In this document: one piece after another, positions 34,124 through 44,144 of the stretch | Layout: the number at the start of each line of letters is the position of its first letter | Position numbering within the stretch: the stretch's first letter is position 1 | Assembly: GCA_947500845.1 (NCBI GenBank) | Contig: CANMTP010000009.1 | Coordinates: 62,001-126,000 of the forward strand | DNA length: 64,000 nucleotides | Direction: 5' to 3' | From: an uncultured Aquimarina sp. | GTDB lineage: Bacteria; Bacteroidota; Bacteroidia; Flavobacteriales; Flavobacteriaceae | The notes under the pieces: generated by a model | Databases searched by the model: none | What the model saw: the letters and a program-made list of their open reading frames with translations, nothing else | Told to the model about the DNA's origin: nothing | Position numbers and translations under genes: made by a program

Positions 34124-34164
34124 TTAAACTTTGGCAAAAAGTACTTGTATTTGCCAAAGTTTAA
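34124..34164. repeat. Long inverted repeat after the EEP gene
   Basis: Two perfect 15-bp arms (TTAAACTTTGGCAAA and its complement) with an 11-base loop. No T-run follows on either strand, so it is less clearly a terminator than a stable hairpin or a border or protein-binding site. It lies at the left edge of the defence operon. Confidence 0.6.
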
Positions 34165-34345
34165 AACATAAATGTCAAGACACTACTGTATTTTACTATA
34201 CTACCTATCCTAATAGCTTGTAAGTGTAAGAAAAAACAATTTCTACACTCTTATTTCTTATTAAAAATTGCTTAAAAACAGATAATTTTTCCCTATATTA
34301 GATTACCCTTTTTTTAATCCCCATCACATAACGGTTAACACAATA

Positions 34346-34370
34346 ACCCCTTTTTGAAGGGGTAAATTTT
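34346..34370 (+). promoter_or_regulatory. GC-rich hairpin directly before the TrlF gene
   Basis: ACCCCTT-TTTG-AAGGGGT stem (34346-34363) followed by AAATTTTT, ending about 9-15 bp before the ATG at 34379. It could end transcripts entering from upstream or mask the start region; the 34165-34345 stretch otherwise holds only AT-rich DNA. Confidence 0.45.
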
Positions 34371-34378
34371 TATGATAT

Positions 34379-37009
34379 ATGAGTAAACGTTACATTAAAG
34401 GTTCAGAATGGCGCAAATGGGATTTGCACTTTCACACGCCATCATCCTATGATTATATGGATATGTCCGTTACCAATGAAGATATAATTAATGGACTCAT
34501 TGCAAACGGCATTTCTGTTGTCACCATCACAGACCATCACACAATTGATTTAGAAAGAATTAAAGCTCTACAAACGCTTTCTGAGAATAGAGGTTTGACC
34601 ATCTTGCCAGGAATTGAATTTTTATCAGATGCCCGTGGAAACGAACCCATTCATTTCATTGGGATTTTTGATGAAGATTCTAACATTGAATATATCTGGG
34701 GTCAAATAAAAAATAGAACGTCCATAAATCGTATCGAAGGCGAGCAAAAGAAAATTAATGAAGTGTATTGTGACCTCGCCGATACCGTAAAGTTGATTAA
34801 AGAATTGGGCGGCATAGTTTCAATTCACGCAGGTTCAAAGAGCAACAGCCTTGAAAACATTACGCATTCACTACCTCAAGGTGTTGCCCAAAAAGAAGAT
34901 ATTGCTCTCGCTGTTGACATTTTTGAACTTGGAAAGGTCGGTGATATTGAGCCATATCAAAACTTGGTAAATCCATATTTGCTGAAAACCATAAAGAAGA
35001 CCTTGCCTGTCATCATTTGCTCGGATAACCATAATATTAGAAACTATACCAAAAAAGAAAATCTTTGGATTAAAGCAGACCCAACATTCGAGGGATTAAA
35101 ACAAATCATCTACGAACCTGAAGAGCGTGTGAGCATTAGAGCTCGTGAACCAGATGATAAGAATATATACGACGTTATCGAAAAAGTCAGGTTTCTTGAT
35201 TCAAGCTTTCAAACAGAGTATATAGATGTTAGTCAAAATTTGACATCCATTATTGGCGGTAAATCCACCGGTAAATCTATTTTGCTCAAAAGCATCGCCC
35301 GAACTGCTGATGTTATTGAATTTGAAAAACGTAATAAAACCGCTGGCATTGTTGACTCAAGACCGGTTAAAGGTTTTGAGGTCGTTTGGAAAGATGGACA
35401 AATAAGTAAGCTCGGCTCTGATAGCAACCCTGCAAAAAAAATAATCTACATACCACAGTCTTACCTTAATAGAGTTGTAGATAAATCTGAAGAAGATTCT
35501 GATATCGATAAAATAATTCAGGATGTCCTGTTGCAAAAAGACGATTTCAAAGCGTGGTATGATTCCTTAGATAGCGAAAAGGCAACGATTAAAAATGAGA
35601 TTGAAAGGCTCATTAAAATTATATTGGAAAATTTTACCATCAACATCACCAAGAACAAAGAAAAGAAGGAAATTGGTGATGTCGAAGGTGTGAAAAAACA
35701 AATAGAAAAACTTGAAAAGGAAATCAAAGACCTTCAAGACAAATCATCCATCAGCGACGACGACAGAACAAAATTCAATACTGCGATAGAACAAATTAAA
35801 TCTCATCGAGTAAAGATAGCCAATATTGATGCAGACCTTCTTCAATTGGAAAAGTTGAAGGTATTATCTCTAAACTTCAATACCACAGCACTTGAAAACC
35901 TTAATCAGGTATCACTTAAAGAAAACCTCCGAGAGCTTATAAAAACCGAATCGGCCACTTATGTCAATGATTGGCAAACTGTTATCAATGAAAAAATAAC
36001 TGGTTTGCAAAGTGAAAAACTCAAAACCAATCAAGCCATTGAAATTGTCGAAGCTGGCATAAGGGATATCAGAAGTTCGCTGAAAGGCCAGGATGTTCTA
36101 AACGCGTTGCTAAAGGACAAAGAAAAAGAAGAGGCTAAACTCATTGAGATTGAGGAATTAAGCAAAGTAATACAAAACTCATACAATCAAATCGACTCAA
36201 GCATTAATTCCCTTGCCGAATTAAATGCTCAGTACTACTCTATATTCTTGAAAGCAAAAAGCAGCTTGAACTTGGATGAGATTAACCAAGAGCTTACATT
36301 CGATATTGAAACGAATTTTACGACTGAAAAATTCCAAAAAAATTATGTCGATAAATTTTTCGATAGCAGAACCACGCGCGGGAAGGATTACCAATATTTG
36401 ACCACCTATAATTTCGAAAACGTAGAAAGTCATAAGAAGTTTTTGAGGCAAGAACTTTGGAAAATTGTCAATGGTAAGCTGCCTAAACTTGAGCATTTCA
36501 AAAAGCGTGACCTTATTTCCTCTTTGGTCAGCAATTGGTTTAAGGTCGATTACAAAGTATCTTATCAAAATGATGATATCAATGATATGTCCCCAGGAAA
36601 AAAATCCTTTGTGCTTTTGCGGTTATTAATCGATTTGGATGATAGCAAATGTCCTATCCTTATTGACCAGCCCGAGGACGACCTTGACAACCGTTCCATT
36701 TATAACCAAGTAGTAAAGTTTTTGAGAAAGCGTAAGAAAACAAGACAAATCATTGTCGTTACCCATAACCCAAACTTGGTTTTGGGTGCGGATGCTGAAC
36801 TTATCGTAGTGGCTAATCAAGATGGCGAGGGCACTAAAAATAAGACACATCCCTTTGAGTATGTTTCGGGTTCTATCGAATATTCCAAAGTCGAGGACAA
36901 CGCCATAAATGAAGTCCTCTATAAACGTGGTATACAAGAACACATCTGTGACATTCTTGAAGGTGGTCCTGAAGCATTTGATAAACGCAAGAAGAAGTAT
37001 AATTTTTAA
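34379..37009 (+). CDS. TrlF-like PHP-domain ATPase
   Basis: 876 residues. N-terminal PHP phosphoesterase domain (residues about 12-270): DLHFHT with the HxH metal site (17, 19), TITDHHT near 57, SIHAGSKS and ICSDNHN, so the metal ligands look complete. The second part is an SMC/ABC-like ATPase: Walker A GGKSTGKS near 293, a coiled-coil middle (about 390-640), signature-like SPGKKSFVLL, Walker B PILIDQPEDD near 759 and VTHNPN near 794. This matches the TrlF AAA-like ATPase family, found near restriction and defence genes. It starts a tight operon with the Wadjet genes (17 bp to jetA). Confidence 0.85.
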   Translation: MSKRYIKGSEWRKWDLHFHTPSSYDYMDMSVTNEDIINGLIANGISVVTITDHHTIDLERIKALQTLSENRGLTILPGIEFLSDARGNEPIHFIGIFDEDSNIEYIWGQIKNRTSINRIEGEQKKINEVYCDLADTVKLIKELGGIVSIHAGSKSNSLENITHSLPQGVAQKEDIALAVDIFELGKVGDIEPYQNLVNPYLLKTIKKTLPVIICSDNHNIRNYTKKENLWIKADPTFEGLKQIIYEPEERVSIRAREPDDKNIYDVIEKVRFLDSSFQTEYIDVSQNLTSIIGGKSTGKSILLKSIARTADVIEFEKRNKTAGIVDSRPVKGFEVVWKDGQISKLGSDSNPAKKIIYIPQSYLNRVVDKSEEDSDIDKIIQDVLLQKDDFKAWYDSLDSEKATIKNEIERLIKIILENFTINITKNKEKKEIGDVEGVKKQIEKLEKEIKDLQDKSSISDDDRTKFNTAIEQIKSHRVKIANIDADLLQLEKLKVLSLNFNTTALENLNQVSLKENLRELIKTESATYVNDWQTVINEKITGLQSEKLKTNQAIEIVEAGIRDIRSSLKGQDVLNALLKDKEKEEAKLIEIEELSKVIQNSYNQIDSSINSLAELNAQYYSIFLKAKSSLNLDEINQELTFDIETNFTTEKFQKNYVDKFFDSRTTRGKDYQYLTTYNFENVESHKKFLRQELWKIVNGKLPKLEHFKKRDLISSLVSNWFKVDYKVSYQNDDINDMSPGKKSFVLLRLLIDLDDSKCPILIDQPEDDLDNRSIYNQVVKFLRKRKKTRQIIVVTHNPNLVLGADAELIVVANQDGEGTKNKTHPFEYVSGSIEYSKVEDNAINEVLYKRGIQEHICDILEGGPEAFDKRKKKYNF

Positions 37010-37026
37010 AAAATCCAAGTGGCGTA

Positions 37027-38364
37027 TTGAATAAAGAAGAAGAGACCATATTTAACTTTGAAGACGAAGCGTCTAAATCTGAAACCTATCTCGCACTATT
37101 TCCTGAAGAGCGTGAAGGCATTGTTATCATTCATCTCTATGAAGGTATAGTAGCTGGTAGATACGAAAATAATAGATTTACAGGTGATGAAATACACAGG
37201 CTGTTTGAGGCTACGATGACTGCCAATGAAAAAGAAAATCTTTACGTAAAATCTTATAATAAAAATCGTATTCTGCGCCTGCAGAAATTCTTTCTTAGCT
37301 ACGACGAAGAAACAAGAACCTACTCATTTCAAGAATACGGTATTAGTTTTTGTAAAACTGCAAAAGACACCCTTGAAGGCAGTTTTAAACCAACCAAAAT
37401 CAAGATAATTTGTGCAGAGCTTAAAGTAAAATTAGAGGCTTCGTTGGATTCTGAAAGCGCTTTAAAAAATTGGTTCGAAATTCATTTTGAACACTATCAA
37501 CCTACACTTAAAAAGCATATCGATTTTTTAGACAGGCAGATAGACGAAGCTGTAACCAAATTAAGAAAAGACACGCTTGCCGTAAATCTTAAACCGCTAA
37601 AATTACTACGAACGGTAAGTGATGACTTGACAGAAGTTCATAAAAAGAATGAAGAACTCAGAACCGCTTTTGAAGAAACCAATGCTATAAGTTTAATACT
37701 AACGGATATAGACTCTAACAGCAGGGAAATTCTTGATTATATTGACAACAAAATTGATTTCTTTGATGGAATTCAGAGAAGACTTCGTGGCACGGATAGA
37801 AGACTTAACAGAATCCAACCCAAAATAAAACAACTATTTGCAGCTTTTCGTAATCCTGAGTACAGCGCGCAGACTGACAGATTTATACGTTTTTTACTAA
37901 AGCACTCTACGCTTGAGCGAATTAAATACGATAAAGAAATTATTTTCCCAAAAGAGGTCCCTTCTCTAAAGGTAAAATTTCACCGTCCTAAATACATACT
38001 ATTCAATAGAGACAAAGAACTATTTCCTACAAAATCTAAGGGCAGAAAAAAGTATGAACCTGATTTAGCTGCCGAAAAAGAAAGCCAAGCTATACTTGAT
38101 AAGGCTCTTGATGATTTTGATACGGTTGAGAATTGGGTTAATCGAATTTTTGCAGAACTGAAGACCAGTAAAAAGCTTAATCTATCCGAGGCATATTTTA
38201 GAATACTCAGAGATGTATCGGATTTTTCGATTGCAACTAAAGCTTTTTTTAAGGTACTGGACCTATGTTATGCCAGCGACGATTACAAGGTGAAAATTGA
38301 CAAAAGTAAATCAGTAAAGAACGAAGGATTGATATTATGGAACACAATACTAACGGAATATTAA
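37027..38364 (+). CDS. jetA: Wadjet JetA (MukF/kleisin-like)
   Basis: 445 residues; the TTG at 37027 is the likely start, as no ATG or GTG lies in frame before it after the TrlF stop and the next Met is far inside. The protein is helical and charged with an N-terminal winged part and a central coiled coil (about 150-270, DRQIDEAVTKLRKDTLAV…), as in MukF/MksF kleisins. Recognition rests mostly on order and size: a 445-residue kleisin-like protein, a 216-residue MukE-like protein, a 1,072-residue SMC-like ATPase and a Toprim protein. Sequence similarity to characterised JetA looks distant. Confidence 0.75.
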   Translation: MNKEEETIFNFEDEASKSETYLALFPEEREGIVIIHLYEGIVAGRYENNRFTGDEIHRLFEATMTANEKENLYVKSYNKNRILRLQKFFLSYDEETRTYSFQEYGISFCKTAKDTLEGSFKPTKIKIICAELKVKLEASLDSESALKNWFEIHFEHYQPTLKKHIDFLDRQIDEAVTKLRKDTLAVNLKPLKLLRTVSDDLTEVHKKNEELRTAFEETNAISLILTDIDSNSREILDYIDNKIDFFDGIQRRLRGTDRRLNRIQPKIKQLFAAFRNPEYSAQTDRFIRFLLKHSTLERIKYDKEIIFPKEVPSLKVKFHRPKYILFNRDKELFPTKSKGRKKYEPDLAAEKESQAILDKALDDFDTVENWVNRIFAELKTSKKLNLSEAYFRILRDVSDFSIATKAFFKVLDLCYASDDYKVKIDKSKSVKNEGLILWNTILTEY

Positions 38365-38987
38365 GTTTTTTAAATTTTCAGAGAGACCCAGATGCACAGA
38401 TATATTTTGGTCAGCTCGATTATTACTTAAAAGATGGTATCCATATACAAGAATATGGTGACCAAATAGACTACTATAAGTTTCTAAAAAAGTACAAAGA
38501 CGAACTTAATGATTATTACGAATACTTCTATGGTATAAGCCTGAAGGAAGAAAATGTTCAGTCAGACTCTTATTTCTTTTTAGACTTCAACACTTCCAGC
38601 CGTGGTAAGATTCCTTCACCCTACAGAGATGTGCTTAAGAATAAATATATCATCATCGGCCTTATTATGTATAAAGCCATCTTTTATGAAGGCAACGTAG
38701 AGCTTAATAGTCTGGCAACGCTACAAGAAATGATTCGGAATGATTATGAACAGTATAAGGAAGGTCTCATTAGACTGTTGGCACAATCAAGTGGCGATGT
38801 AAAATTGGACGATGACGATAAGATGATTGATAATACTGTACTGGCAGCACTACAAAATTTTAAACGTCTGGGCTGGATAGAACTCAATCAGGACCATTTT
38901 GAGACAAGAGCCTCTTTTCAACGCATCAACACGATTTACGAGGATATAATTCCTAAAATCGATGATATAATTATTAGTTATCAATGA
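38337..38987 (+). CDS. jetB: Wadjet JetB (MukE-like)
   Basis: 216 residues, predicted mixed helix/winged-helix protein: NKYIIIGLIMYKAIFYEG … LNSLATLQEMIRNDYEQYKEGLIRLL … NFKRLGWIELN, the two-winged-helix arrangement of MukE/MksE. Overlaps jetA by 28 bp and jetC by 4 bp (ATGA), so translation is coupled. Forms, in the known systems, the kleisin-bound KITE-like part of the complex. Confidence 0.75.
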   Translation: MEHNTNGILSFLNFQRDPDAQIYFGQLDYYLKDGIHIQEYGDQIDYYKFLKKYKDELNDYYEYFYGISLKEENVQSDSYFFLDFNTSSRGKIPSPYRDVLKNKYIIIGLIMYKAIFYEGNVELNSLATLQEMIRNDYEQYKEGLIRLLAQSSGDVKLDDDDKMIDNTVLAALQNFKRLGWIELNQDHFETRASFQRINTIYEDIIPKIDDIIISYQ

Positions 38988-41900
38988 AAAATTTTCCCAG
39001 AATACATAGCTTAGGTGCTATTAATATCATTCATCATCAAAATTTTGACTATGAACTTCACCCCTTTAGAACAGACTTTACTGGCGATAGTGGTGTAGGG
39101 AAAAGCATAGTGACCGACCTTCTGCAGTTGATTACCATCGGCTCTACAGAATATGAATCTTCTACTGATGGCCAAGATGATAGACCTTTTAATACGCTGG
39201 TTTTGGAAACAAGTGAAAAAGGTGATTATGGCTACGCATATCTTAATATAGAAACTGCAAAGAACCAATTCTTGCTCGTTGGTTGCTATATCGAAAGGAA
39301 AGCACCACTTAGCCAAGCATTCATTGTCCAGGGTGGTTTAGATTTTGAACAAAAAACTTTTGATTCATTTCAAAATCCTTTTACCGTTGATGATTTTGTT
39401 CAAGACGAAACACTTTTAACACTCATAGATTTTGACACTAAAATGAACAATTCAGACCATTATGGATGCCATATCTACAGTACTTTTCGAGATTACCACG
39501 AAGCCTTATTAAACAATAATTTACTACCTATTGATATTTCCAGCAACAAAAGTGATTTAAAAGACTATGCTAAAATTTTACAAGCTTTTTCAAGGAAAGG
39601 GATTTCTGTAAAGAAAGATGTACAGTTACAAGAGTTTTTATTCGGAAAAGAGAAGAACCAGGTATTTTACAATACTTACTTAGAAACCGTAAAGAAATTT
39701 GAAGACACGTTAGCAATGCATCGAGCCAATAAAGAAGAAATCGAAACGCTGACCGGTAAAAGTAAAAATATAGAGCGCTTGTACGCACTCAAAAAGTCTA
39801 AGGATTCCGCACTCAGGGAATTTGTTGAAATTGATTGGAATTATAAGAAAATACTTCTTAGGGCAACAACTAAAACGGTTAAGAAATTATTGGGCAATTA
39901 TCTCGATGCTCGTAGCGCAATTGAAAAGCTCAACATTGTTAAAACTGATAAATTACGGGATACCCAAGAAAAAATCAGCAGGCTTCAACCAGAATTGGAT
40001 ATCATTAATTCTGAATATGATAAGCTAAAAAAGCGCGTAACACTTATTAACGCTTGTGAAACCATAAAATCTGAGTTAAGTCTTAATTCAAACAATCAAC
40101 TGCAGCAAGTGGTTGAAAACTATTTTAAACAGCAAAAATTGAGCATAGCTCTTAAATCTTTGCGCGGTGCCCTTAAAATAAATGGTTTAGAAAAGACTTT
40201 TGAAAACTTGAATTTTGAGGATGGGTTACAAGTGATAGTTAACGAACAGAATGAGACATTGGATAAGCTCGAACAAAAACTAAAACTGTCCGACGAGTTG
40301 GTAAAATTTAACGACTTCAATAATCCAAACACACTTTCCTATTGGATAATAAAAAGAAATACTGCCTGTTCGATTGCTGAGGAAAGCGTGTTGCGACATT
40401 TTCACGATATAAAAACCGTGCTTCAAGAAAAACCGAAAGCAGGTAGTAAATACATTCCAGACCCAAAAAAACTCATTTCAGCTTTAAGTGAAGTTGAGCT
40501 TTCTACAGATAATGATGGGTTTTGGCTTGACTTGTCCGGTCTTAATATTTTCATCTCTAAAATTAAGACTGAAGGACAAATTTTTAACACCAATGATAAC
40601 TCTAAAATCAAAAAGCTACTTACTGCATCGAACAAACATATTAAAGCACAAATAGCTCAAATAAGTACAGAAATTGACCAACTGAAAAAAATACAATCCT
40701 TTCTTTTAAATGAACTACCAAAGATACCGAATGCCATTGATGCTTGGCTATCCAAAGATGATGAATCCCTATCGGAAAAAGCTAAAACTGCGGTAAGTGA
40801 TATTGCTGAAGACAATCTTGAAGAGATAATAAAAGACTTAAAAAATCAGAAAAGTTTAACCGAATTATTTGCTTCAACCGAGAAAAAGCAAAAGGATTTG
40901 GACACAACCATACAGGACTTAAGAACGATTGAAAAACAACTGCCAGCAATAGCAACCGAGGACCTTGAGCCTATTGATGACACCATTAAAAACAGTATTG
41001 AGGACTTCCGTATTGCCAAAAAACGTGAACAAACCAACTTTTCATTCAAGGACAGCCTCTTTGCAATTCAATTTAATAATGAATATGAAAAATATAAGGC
41101 CAGTCTTAATGAAATAGATAAACTTGAACATCATTTGATTACTATAGAAAAGGCTGAAAATCGATTATTTGAAATTGAAAATAAACATTCGGGTTGGCTT
41201 TCAGAATTTATCGAAATTAATGTCGAGCAAATAGATTTCGAAAATACAAACAGAAAATACGAAAAGGCATCAAAAGAGTATTCAGAGGAATTTATTGCTA
41301 TGCTTAGGGCATATCAACTTTTTGATAAATCCGAACAGTTTGAAAATGATAAAAACTTTATGGATTTGGTACGCTTACTTCTGCCTCAACAATTGTTTAA
41401 GGACATTTCGTTCGATGAAGCGGCAGTAATTCCTAAGATTATTGAATATCTCGACAAAATCAATGATGATAATGCCAGGTTCAATAAAAACAAGTTGATT
41501 AGCATAAGAGACCTGTTACAGGATTTACAAGCGGCTATTAATAAGCAGGTCTCGCACAGTAAGAAGATGAACAACTTTTTTCAAAAAGATTATATGACAA
41601 TAACTGGTGGCAACACGGCATCATTAAAAGCTGAATTAAGAAAAGACATTTCATCACAATGGATAAGTGAGTTTCTTGTCAACCTCAGAAAGTTTGATTT
41701 TGGCTTGTTTGATGAAGACAACAGCTTGACTTCAAAACTCAAAAATGCGCCTACATTAAAAGAAAAAATACTATTGGCCTATAAAGAACATAGTGCTTCA
41801 CCATTACCCACAGTTACCATTAGAGAATTACTAAATCCATTTTCATATTACACGCTTAACTACGAACTTAAAACAAAAGGTGGAAAGAAGAACTCGGGAA

Positions 41901-42202
41901 GCACAGGACAGACTTACTCATCTATTGCCTTGCTATGTATTGCTAAGCTTTCCTTGATTAAGGATGGTAAAGTAAACACAAACCCTGGGTTACGTTTTTT
42001 AAGTATAGACGAAGCGGAAGGTATAGGCTCAAATTTTGATATGCTTAAAGAACTGGCAGAAAAATTTGACTATCAAGTTATTTCCCTTGGCATCAATCCC
42101 AACAAACTATCTCAAAAGAATCAATACATCTACAGACTTTCCAAGAGGAAAGACCAAGATAGAATTAATCATCATCCATCCGTAATTATGTGCGAATTAT
42201 AG
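38984..42202 (+). CDS. jetC: Wadjet JetC (MukB/SMC-like ATPase)
   Basis: 1072 residues. Walker A FTGDSGVGKSIVTDLL at about 32-46 near the N-terminus, long coiled coils (about 210-480 and 540-850), then the C-terminal ABC half with a signature-like NSGSTGQTYSSIALL and Walker B RFLSIDEAEG near 1006. This head-coil-head form is that of SMC/MukB proteins. In Wadjet it extrudes DNA loops to measure the size of circular DNA. Shorter than MukB (about 1,480) and near the size seen in Wadjet systems. Confidence 0.85.
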   Translation: MKNFPRIHSLGAINIIHHQNFDYELHPFRTDFTGDSGVGKSIVTDLLQLITIGSTEYESSTDGQDDRPFNTLVLETSEKGDYGYAYLNIETAKNQFLLVGCYIERKAPLSQAFIVQGGLDFEQKTFDSFQNPFTVDDFVQDETLLTLIDFDTKMNNSDHYGCHIYSTFRDYHEALLNNNLLPIDISSNKSDLKDYAKILQAFSRKGISVKKDVQLQEFLFGKEKNQVFYNTYLETVKKFEDTLAMHRANKEEIETLTGKSKNIERLYALKKSKDSALREFVEIDWNYKKILLRATTKTVKKLLGNYLDARSAIEKLNIVKTDKLRDTQEKISRLQPELDIINSEYDKLKKRVTLINACETIKSELSLNSNNQLQQVVENYFKQQKLSIALKSLRGALKINGLEKTFENLNFEDGLQVIVNEQNETLDKLEQKLKLSDELVKFNDFNNPNTLSYWIIKRNTACSIAEESVLRHFHDIKTVLQEKPKAGSKYIPDPKKLISALSEVELSTDNDGFWLDLSGLNIFISKIKTEGQIFNTNDNSKIKKLLTASNKHIKAQIAQISTEIDQLKKIQSFLLNELPKIPNAIDAWLSKDDESLSEKAKTAVSDIAEDNLEEIIKDLKNQKSLTELFASTEKKQKDLDTTIQDLRTIEKQLPAIATEDLEPIDDTIKNSIEDFRIAKKREQTNFSFKDSLFAIQFNNEYEKYKASLNEIDKLEHHLITIEKAENRLFEIENKHSGWLSEFIEINVEQIDFENTNRKYEKASKEYSEEFIAMLRAYQLFDKSEQFENDKNFMDLVRLLLPQQLFKDISFDEAAVIPKIIEYLDKINDDNARFNKNKLISIRDLLQDLQAAINKQVSHSKKMNNFFQKDYMTITGGNTASLKAELRKDISSQWISEFLVNLRKFDFGLFDEDNSLTSKLKNAPTLKEKILLAYKEHSASPLPTVTIRELLNPFSYYTLNYELKTKGGKKNSGSTGQTYSSIALLCIAKLSLIKDGKVNTNPGLRFLSIDEAEGIGSNFDMLKELAEKFDYQVISLGINPNKLSQKNQYIYRLSKRKDQDRINHHPSVIMCEL

Positions 42203-42205
42203 GTT

Positions 42206-43174
42206 ATGAGAAAGGAAATAACTTGGCGACAGTTAAAAGGATTGCACCAGCTTTACGAGGGTAAAAGCACTCGCGTAAAATTGATAAGTAATAATTTTGT
42301 AAAAAAGGTACTTTATAAGAACCGTTATCTCTTGAAGTATAAAGAAGGTAGCCAAGATGTTATTGTTAAAAACGAAGGCTTTGATAAATATTTTGAAGAC
42401 AACCTACTGGACCAGTACAATTATTACGCCGAGTTCTTTGAAAGCGTAGGCATTGAAATTTCTGCGAGACGTACCTATTCACAAGATATTTTGGAAACGC
42501 TTGTGCTCATTCATAAAAACAAAGATGAGTTGAAGCAAAAACTGTCCACTTCAAGAATCTTTTCCAGCAATTTTTTTGAAGACAAGGATTCTAAATTTTT
42601 AGATGACCAAAAACAATTGAAAAAAGACATCTTGACTATTTTAGGTGTTGACAAGTTTCCCAGAGAATCACCCGAAGACCAGCAGTACCGTTTGGTAGTA
42701 GATTGCATCAACCCCAAATATATCTTGCTTTGCGAGAACAAGGATTTTCTCAAAGACCCTTTTGAATTTAGAAAAAACAATATTGAGCTGTGGTATGTTG
42801 GTGGCAACAATACCAAGAAGTTGCACGAGCTTCCAACGGATAAGATTCGTTTTCCCTTTTTCTATGTCTGTGATTGGGATTACCACGGTATGGATATCTA
42901 TGCCAGAATAAAGAAAATTGTAAATGATAAGAAAAAAGAAATCACTCTAATCTTGCCTGCCAATCCTATGCTAAAGCCTATGAAATCTGGAAAGCACGAT
43001 AGCGAATGGCAAGATGCACCTTTCTCTGGTCTTAAGCAAGACAGTTTTAATGAAAAGGAAAAAGCCTTAATCGAAGAACTAATAGCAAAAAATAAATGGA
43101 TTGAAGAGCAGACCATTGACCCGATACCTCTAATAATAAACAATACTGATGGAACATTACCAAAGACTAATTAA
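42206..43174 (+). CDS. jetD: Wadjet JetD (Toprim nuclease)
   Basis: 322 residues. The C-terminal half is a Toprim domain: Glu in ILLCENKDFL near residue 178 and the DxD-type motif in YVCDWDYHGMDIYARI near 223, followed by a third strand ITLILPANP. The N-terminal half is mixed helix and likely DNA- or SMC-binding. In known systems JetD cuts circular plasmid DNA after loop extrusion by JetABC. It begins 3 bp after jetC and overlaps the next gene by 26 bp. Confidence 0.82.
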   Translation: MRKEITWRQLKGLHQLYEGKSTRVKLISNNFVKKVLYKNRYLLKYKEGSQDVIVKNEGFDKYFEDNLLDQYNYYAEFFESVGIEISARRTYSQDILETLVLIHKNKDELKQKLSTSRIFSSNFFEDKDSKFLDDQKQLKKDILTILGVDKFPRESPEDQQYRLVVDCINPKYILLCENKDFLKDPFEFRKNNIELWYVGGNNTKKLHELPTDKIRFPFFYVCDWDYHGMDIYARIKKIVNDKKKEITLILPANPMLKPMKSGKHDSEWQDAPFSGLKQDSFNEKEKALIEELIAKNKWIEEQTIDPIPLIINNTDGTLPKTN

Positions 43175-44144
43175 GAAAAATGAGGCTACAGGAATTCGGG
43201 TGGTTCTGCAATATGTGCGTGAGTTTTGGGAATCGGGCTGGCAAGAAAACGAAGCCAGAAATGACAAAGGTATTGATGGTAGGATATTACTACACAAAAA
43301 AGGTATTGAACTTGGTGTGGGCATCAATTGCCAAGTCAAGTGTGGCTTTAATTACATTTCAAGTGTTAATAGTGATGAGATAAGGATTTCCATTTCCAAC
43401 CAAGAGAAGTTTCTGAAGCATTTAGACTATTGGCACCAACAACACGACCCGACTATTCTGGTATTTGTAAACCCCTTCAAACGTCAACGGGATAAAAGCG
43501 GGAATCCGTTAAAAGGTGAAAATGGTAAATTCCTTACCATCGAAAATAGGTCGAATCCTAAAGCGTGGTGGGTTAATTTAAAAGTTGCGTCCATACTACC
43601 TGAAGATACATCAACAATTATCGCCATACCCAAAAAGAATACATTTGGTGAACATTCCAAAGGCGACTTTCTAAAATTGATTAGACCGCTGGTAAAAATC
43701 CAAGGCTTGTTCGACCTGGCTCTTAACAGAGAGAGCAGGGCATTATTGAATTCAGATGATTTAAAAAAAGATGTCAAAAATTTTTATCAATCTTGGAAGT
43801 CTGGCCTTGATAAAGGTGAAATGTATTGTAAGGCAGTAGATGCAAATATCAGAATATCCAAAACTGGCTGGAATCATATTACTGCCAGTCGGCGTGGTAA
43901 AGAACGACGGGTAAATTCTTTTAGACTATTAGGCGTGGCTAAACAAATTATAGAAAAAGCGGGAAAAGCCATACTTATCGACCAAAATGAATGGTGGTTT
44001 GAGCTTGAGCAGAAATATGGTCTAAGGGCAAGAATCGAAACAGCCCAAGGACAAAGCATTGTTCAGGTTGTACTACTCAGAAGAAAATCGGTAAACAAGG
44101 AAAAAGGCACCTGGTGGTTTTATAGCGTACACTATAGAACTTAG
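43149..44144 (+). CDS. DUF4365 protein with extra C-terminal domain
   Basis: 331 residues. Residues 1-150 match DUF4365: W…QENEARNDKGIDGRILLHKK, NCQVKCGFNYIS, and DPTILVFVNP, a restriction-endonuclease-like pattern (D…GIDG…QVK). The C-terminal 120 residues (DANIRISKTGWNHITASRRG … WWFELEQKYGLRARIE … WWFYSVHY) look like a separate small domain, with a His-rich strand-helix start resembling the BECR-type RNases linked to phage and toxin proteins. That second identification is weak. The gene overlaps jetD by 26 bp and is the end of the operon, which makes it an accessory or effector of the Wadjet-TrlF system. Confidence 0.65.
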   Translation: MEHYQRLIKKNEATGIRVVLQYVREFWESGWQENEARNDKGIDGRILLHKKGIELGVGINCQVKCGFNYISSVNSDEIRISISNQEKFLKHLDYWHQQHDPTILVFVNPFKRQRDKSGNPLKGENGKFLTIENRSNPKAWWVNLKVASILPEDTSTIIAIPKKNTFGEHSKGDFLKLIRPLVKIQGLFDLALNRESRALLNSDDLKKDVKNFYQSWKSGLDKGEMYCKAVDANIRISKTGWNHITASRRGKERRVNSFRLLGVAKQIIEKAGKAILIDQNEWWFELEQKYGLRARIETAQGQSIVQVVLLRRKSVNKEKGTWWFYSVHYRT

